Of a stretch of DNA of 64,000 nt, positions 59,151 through 64,000 are shown one piece after another. Each line of letters starts with the position of its first letter. The first letter of the stretch is position 1. The position numbers and the translations under genes were made by a program. The notes beneath the pieces were generated by a model. It was given only the letters and a program-made list of their open reading frames with translations, had not been told where the DNA came from and ran no database searches. This DNA is from Nissolia schottii (lineage: Eukaryota > Streptophyta > Magnoliopsida > Fabales > Fabaceae), in assembly GCA_003254905.1 (NCBI GenBank), contig QANU01013744.1, positions 267,955 through 331,954 on the forward strand, read 5' to 3'.

Positions 59151-61269
59151 TCAATTGCTGAAAACCACAAACTTTTTATTTTATTTTTTGGTTGAGTTTT
59201 GCTCACCAATGCTTTTGGGGCATAGGGTAACCAAGTTTAAATAATAAGTTTAAAGTTGAAAATATGGGTATAATCAAATGTTTTTGTACATTTAGCATTC
59301 CTCCTTTCTTTTAATGGTGTTGGTGGTATGCTGGCTATGGCTAGCTTTTTGTTATATTTAATTTCCCTCACTATAAGCAGGCAAATTCATTGGATGCTTT
59401 GGTTGTTTATCAGTAGGATATCATACTAGAATTCTGATATTACATCCTCGGGTGAGCTTTGCGTTTTTTTATTTTATAGAGTAATGCTATATAGCCAAAA
59501 TTTATTGTTATGGTCATGGTTAAAATTAAATAAAATTTAAAGAGAATAATTGGATAAGTAAAAAAAAAAAGAACTAAAAATCACTTATCTATCAAATAAT
59601 TATAAATCATGTCACATCTTTTAATAAAAATTATAACATATCATTTACCTTTTTTCTATTCTCCAACCAAACCTACTATTTTTTATGTTCAATTATAATT
59701 AGATGTTGGAGCACATTAATTATTTCCAAGTATCCTACAAATTTAGAGAAATCAACATTGGTCGCATGCTCGAGCTTCTCATTAATTAGAGCGATTAACA
59801 CAAGTCACAGTCAATTGTGCTTAGAGTCTAAAACCTCTGACTTCTAGTATATCATGTGATGACGATTTAAAGATGGTATTTTCTTCATAGCTGCTATATG
59901 AAAGAGTAATAATGCATAAATAACTTTTTTACAGATATATAAGTCAAACTTATTTGATGTTATTACTTTTATCTTTCAATTTATACAAAAGTTAAATCAA
60001 CTTTTATGTTTGTCGAATTGAATAACCATAAAGCTTTTTTAACAACATTTTGAAGTATGAAAACCTGCAGCATATAATTCCCTGTAATATTTTATATGAT
60101 ATTTCGAGCAATACTTCAGCATTTGATGTACCCTACGTTTTTAAAGAAGCAATATATTACCTACTTTAGCCCCCGAAACAAGGGTTGCCAAACGTTTCTA
60201 TGCTTTTGAAGCTTAATGGTGAGTGCCCGTGTCCCTTCTTACAAGAAGCAAAAAAGGAATAAAGTTCTGAAAGATATGAGTAGAATAAAATAACGTAGTA
60301 ATGATTACATTTATACTTTTCATCTACTTTTTTTTTTTCTCCAATCCGTATAATTTCTTCTTCTAAATTATTATCCAATTATCATCCTTAATCAATTACA
60401 TGGTGCCTTCATCCATTTGGACTAAATTAAAGTTGGTGGAAGGAAGAATATTTAAAACGCAAATAACTTTCAAAGAGAATATATTCATCTATAATCATAC
60501 CTTTTTCACTTTATTTGTTTACTGTACATGTAATTTAATCTCTCTTCGACCAAATTCAATTTTATTTGATATGAACACTTCTCAATGGTTCAGTTTCCCT
60601 AGCATCGTTAACCATGTGAACTTGTTGACTTCACAATTTGCATGCATATATTTAATTTGCAAAAATGCTACATGTACACCCAATTTTATACACTCATGCA
60701 TACACTATTAATAATGCACAAATTTTATTTTTGTGAGTGCCCAAACATTACAAACTTATAGATGATATTCTCAATTATACTTAATTAAGTGCACAAACAT
60801 TACAGACATTAAAACACAAACTTTTTTTGCAGATATGTTTTGTTTTGTTTCAATACGTCATGTAGTACATGTTTCAATTGCTCAGGTCTAGAAGATCAAC
60901 AAAATAAATAAATAAATCATATATCTGTGTCTGCGATGGAAACAAATTTTTTTAAAAAATGTCTGGAATTAAAAATTAATATGAATGAATGCATGCACGA
61001 ATTATCTTCAAATCAAACATGTTCGGGGAATGGAACATCTTAAATTTGGGTTGTGGTTGAATGAGCTGAATCCAGCGGCTATCATATACATACATAAATA
61101 CACACACACATATATATATACACATACATACGTGCGCGAAGCAACTCAAATTTATAATTCGAGCTCAAATCTCATTTAATGTCACAGACCAAATGACAAA
61201 TATGCAAGACAAAATGAAGTACTGAATTGCAGAAATGGAAATAAAAGAGTAAAGTAATGAAGTCTCCAA
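59151..61269. other. Intergenic DNA, no gene recognised
   Basis: AT-rich. A mixed CA/TA microsatellite ('cacacacacatatatatata') lies at 61101-61130. No supported gene or element. Confidence 0.6.
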
Positions 61270-61767
61270 TAAAATCAGTGGTATGGCAGTAATTTGACAA
61301 GAACTAAGTCCTCCACTTGTAATTGCAAATCAATTCTATGCTGATCTACCTGCTGTTTCATTCGGTTCTGCGTGCAAGCAAGATTGTGCTTGAGTCAAGA
61401 GGGAGTCCCTTGCTGCCAACAAGTCTTGTAATTCCCTGGGGTCGTGGTTGGCTCTGTTGTACTTAATAATTGTGGGTGGTGGTCGTCCATAAACCACCTC
61501 AAATGGGGCTAAACCTGAATTGGTATGATAAGCTGTATTATACCGCAGCTCGGCCCATGACAGAATTTTGTACCAGGATTTTGGTTGCTCATTGGTCATG
61601 CATCGCAAATATATTTCTAAGCATTTATTCACCACTTCTGATTGGTCATCAGTTTGCGGGTGATATGAAGAGGACATGACCAAATTAGTTCCTTGTAATT
61701 TGAATAAAGTTCTCCAAAAGGAACTAGTGAAGACCTTGTCAAGGTCCGAAACAACAGATTGAGGCAT
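61270..61767 (-). pseudogene. Ty3/gypsy (chromovirus-type) integrase relic
   Basis: The frame from 61767 reads 'MPQSVVSDLDKVFTSSFWRT', 'LQGTNLVMSSSYHPQTDDQS', 'EVVNKCLEIYLRCM', 'WAELRYNTAYHTNSGLAPFE' and 'VVYGRPPP', the second half of a retroviral-type integrase. It includes the second Asp (SDLD) and the catalytic Glu (SEVVN). After a frameshift near 61336 it continues 'QHRIDLQLQVEDLVLVKLLP' and then stops. The upstream zinc finger, first Asp, reverse transcriptase and both LTRs are absent. Confidence 0.9.
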
Positions 61768-62359
61768 CTAGGGGTGTACATGGGTCGGGTCCCCTATTCT
61801 ATATTTGGACCGGACCAATTTTGAAGACCCAAACCTGACTCTAGACCCGAATAGACTCAATCACCTTTGGGTCAAGTTAAAACTCAGGTTTGGACCGGAC
61901 CTAAAATGAGCCAATGTTATCTCAAATCAAAAAATAAAAAATGACATTCATTAAAAAATGAAATTGAAAAAATTGCAAACCAATTATTTCATTTCTCATT
62001 TTGCTTCCTATTTAAATAAGTATCATAGTTCCTAACTAAATACCCATTAATTTCACCCACCTCTGCACCACCATTGCCACATTGAAGATAATAAAAATCA
62101 TCGTTTTAGTTATCGTCATGGACATTCTCCAATCCCCAACGATTTTTTTCATACCATCACAACCTTCATCCACCTGGGTCATCATCCTCGTTTATCTCCA
62201 CAAAAGCAATGGGAATGGCTTCACCCTTCACCCACCCACCACCAATTATAAACCTTTGCTTGAAAAACCCTCATTCAAAACCATCTAAAAAACAATGATT
62301 TCATCCTTGTTCTCTCTACCCACATCCAAATACTTTAATGTGGTGTTCCCCTTGATAGG
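61768..62359. other. Possible hAT-type end and unassigned DNA
   Basis: The integrase relic is cut off exactly where 'taggggtgtacatgggtcgg' starts. Sequence of this kind, followed by repeats of 'gaccggacc' and 'gggtc', marks the ends of some non-autonomous hAT elements. No partner end is visible to the right. Confidence 0.35.
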
Positions 62360-62560
62360 TGCACTTTTTCTCGCATTGTTGATGCCTCTTGCCTCATCCA
62401 CAATTTATTCATTGGCAAGTAGCTCCATGGCCATACTTTGTAACCACCTTTGATTGAGATGTATGGCCATCTGGGCAATGTCAATAGGGCTCAAACAATG
62501 TTTGACAAACCCCCTTACATATGAATTTAGTCCATTGGAGGTACGTATTGCAAGGTTGTC
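62360..62560 (+). pseudogene. Possible pentatricopeptide-repeat (PPR) protein scrap
   Basis: One frame reads 'LHGHTL', a stop, 'PPLIEMYGHLGNVNRAQTMF' and 'DKPPY', close to the plant PPR wording 'LI.MYG.CGN...A..MFD.MP'. Stops interrupt it and it extends over only about one repeat. A weak but specific match. Confidence 0.45.
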
Positions 62561-63052
62561 GATGGATCAAAACCCTAGATGGGATAAAATTATATGTGAC
62601 ACACCAAATATAGGATAATGTAAAAATTTATACAATGTATTTATTATATTATACTATCGGGCCTTATACTATCATGTCTAATACTATCAGGTCTTATCTT
62701 ATACGATGCATCAAAAGAGAGGCTAAAATCACTCTTTCATTAATTGAATCAACTTATAAATATGGGTAATTTTGTAAATTTATTTTTGTAGCATTAATGT
62801 TACTTTAACTTATTCTCTCACCTATTAATTTCACATATGATCACATTAAATACACGTTTTTTTTTAGAAATCAATATGAAATTAAAATATATTCTTAAAT
62901 ATTTCTAACAAATTAAAATATCAAATTATTTTAGAGTATATAAAAAAATCCATTATAATTTATACCATATCCAAGTGTAACCGCCACTTTGGTATCCAAT
63001 TTTTTCCCCTCTTTTATCCTTACATATACTCCACAATCTAAGTAATTTTCTA
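62561..63052. other. Intergenic DNA, no gene recognised
   Basis: AT-rich with a small 'ctatcaggtcttat' repetition around 62655-62700. Nothing else is visible. Confidence 0.5.
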
Positions 63053-63255
63053 TAAGGATGACAAAAATGCCCGCGAACACGGGTACGGTTATGGGGAGGG
63101 GACAAATATTCATACCTGCTTGCTAATGGGGATGGAGACGAGAATTGAGGTATCCGACCCATAGATACCCAGTAAATGTCCGCTAATACATAAAACTACT
63201 CAAATATACCAAGTTATATAAAAATATAAAATTAGAAGTTTCTTTCCTTCACTTT

Positions 63256-63313
<58 letters not shown>

Positions 63314-63617
63314 TGTATGTATGTATGTATGTAGAAAAAAATAAACCCTTATTATGAAAATTACTATTGAATTTTTACTATGTATTTAATTGATTTAAAT
63401 TGTGATGTGTAAGTAGTAGACTATCTTATAATATTCATAGTAATGATTTTTTAAAATCTTTTTGACAAATACCCGCAGATATCTACAAGGATTCAAATCT
63501 CCACGAATAAATAGTCATGGACACCTATGACATACGGGTACAAGTAGCGAAACACTAAATAGGTATGGGTAATGGGGGATATGTATCCGGCTCCAATGAT
63601 ACCCGTTGTCATCCCTA
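63053..63617. mobile_element. Non-autonomous hAT-like element, 565 bp
   Basis: The left end TAAGGATGACAAAAATGCCC and reverse-complemented right end TAGGGATGACAACGGGTATC form a short imperfect terminal inverted repeat. The 8-bp flanks ATTTTCTA (63045-63052) and ATTTTCCA (63618-63625) match at seven of eight positions, the duplication length of hAT elements. Both subterminal parts contain 'acgggta'-type words. There is no transposase. A compound microsatellite lies in the middle. Confidence 0.82.
63259..63332 (+). repeat. Compound (AT)n(GTAT)n microsatellite
   Basis: A run of 'atatat' followed by about twelve 'tatg' units, inside the hAT-like element. Confidence 0.97.
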
Positions 63618-63625
63618 ATTTTCCA

Positions 63626-64000
63626 TAATAATTTTCAATTTTCACTTGGCATGCACGAAGTGCGTGCAACCCGACTAGTATATATAAAGTGGATATCCAC
63701 GTGTAAATAACTTCCTCAATTTTCATTTATCAAAATGATTTTGACAATTTCTTTTATTAACAAATAACCTCTTTCTAATTTTTTAATTATTTTAAAAATT
63801 ATTAACATTATCTTTTTTTCCTTTTTCTTTTTCTGTTTATCCATTTGTAATACTTGACAGGGACGAAGCACACTACATTAATTAAATATGAGTTTTTTTA
63901 ATCACTATGAAATTTTCTCACCCAAACCATTTTTATTAAAACCTGACCATACTAAATCATTTTTGTTTAAATTTTAAATTTTATTAAATCTATTCTAACT
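63626..64000. other. Terminal stretch, no gene recognised
   Basis: AT-rich DNA to the end of the window; nothing supported. Confidence 0.6.

Overview
The window is plant nuclear DNA. It is AT-rich, the genes have many introns with plant-type splice sites, microsatellites and poly(T) runs are common, and most of the sequence derives from plant transposable elements. The protein-coding genes are eudicot-like, and a legume is my best guess, from recalled similarity of the exocyst and ABC-transporter sequences; the species cannot be fixed by eye.

Four genes look intact. (1) 18482-23515 (+) is a nine-exon gene for a 493-residue EDR2-C/DUF1336 protein with an MGACVS acylation motif and a GC-AG intron. 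(2) 36463-40807 (-) is a seven-exon gene for the 759-residue exocyst subunit EXO84 (B-like). (3) 50336-54808 (+) is a seven-exon gene for a 652-residue Golgi hydroxyproline O-galactosyltransferase of the GALT2-6 class (galectin plus GT31 domains). (4) 58141-59096 (-) is a two-exon gene for a 285-residue secreted protein with GUB_WAK and WAK-associated cysteine modules and no kinase. All four models were assembled from the sequence, and every exon joins in frame. Genes 2-4 share a secretory and cell-wall theme (exocytosis, arabinogalactan-protein glycosylation, pectin-binding-type ectodomain), but nothing suggests co-regulation.

The rest is a nested transposon landscape. 0-9 kb: large LTR-like blocks, including a 3.4-kb putative solo LTR with an AAAAA target duplication, then a GC-rich LTR with hairpin repeats and a MITE. 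11.4-15.4 kb: an LTR-like block, a LINE relic and a large inverted repeat. 25-33 kb: an LRR-kinase scrap, a Copia relic on the minus strand invaded by an LTR, and a 29-bp minisatellite split by a 2.1-kb LTR-like block. 33.2-35.9 kb: a complete non-autonomous CACTA element (ACG duplication) that carries a fragment of a PDR/ABCG transporter exon. 43-49.3 kb: a decayed autonomous-type CACTA element (TNP2, DUF4216 and Ptta-like parts) broken by three LTR-type insertions. 61-64 kb: a Ty3/gypsy integrase relic, a possible PPR relic and a hAT-like element with 8-bp duplications.

The most unusual items are the gene-capturing CACTA element, a dense set of long palindromes in intron 6 of the galactosyltransferase gene, and a MITE-within-MITE in an intron of the DUF1336 gene. 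I saw no CRISPR array, rRNA or confident tRNA gene.
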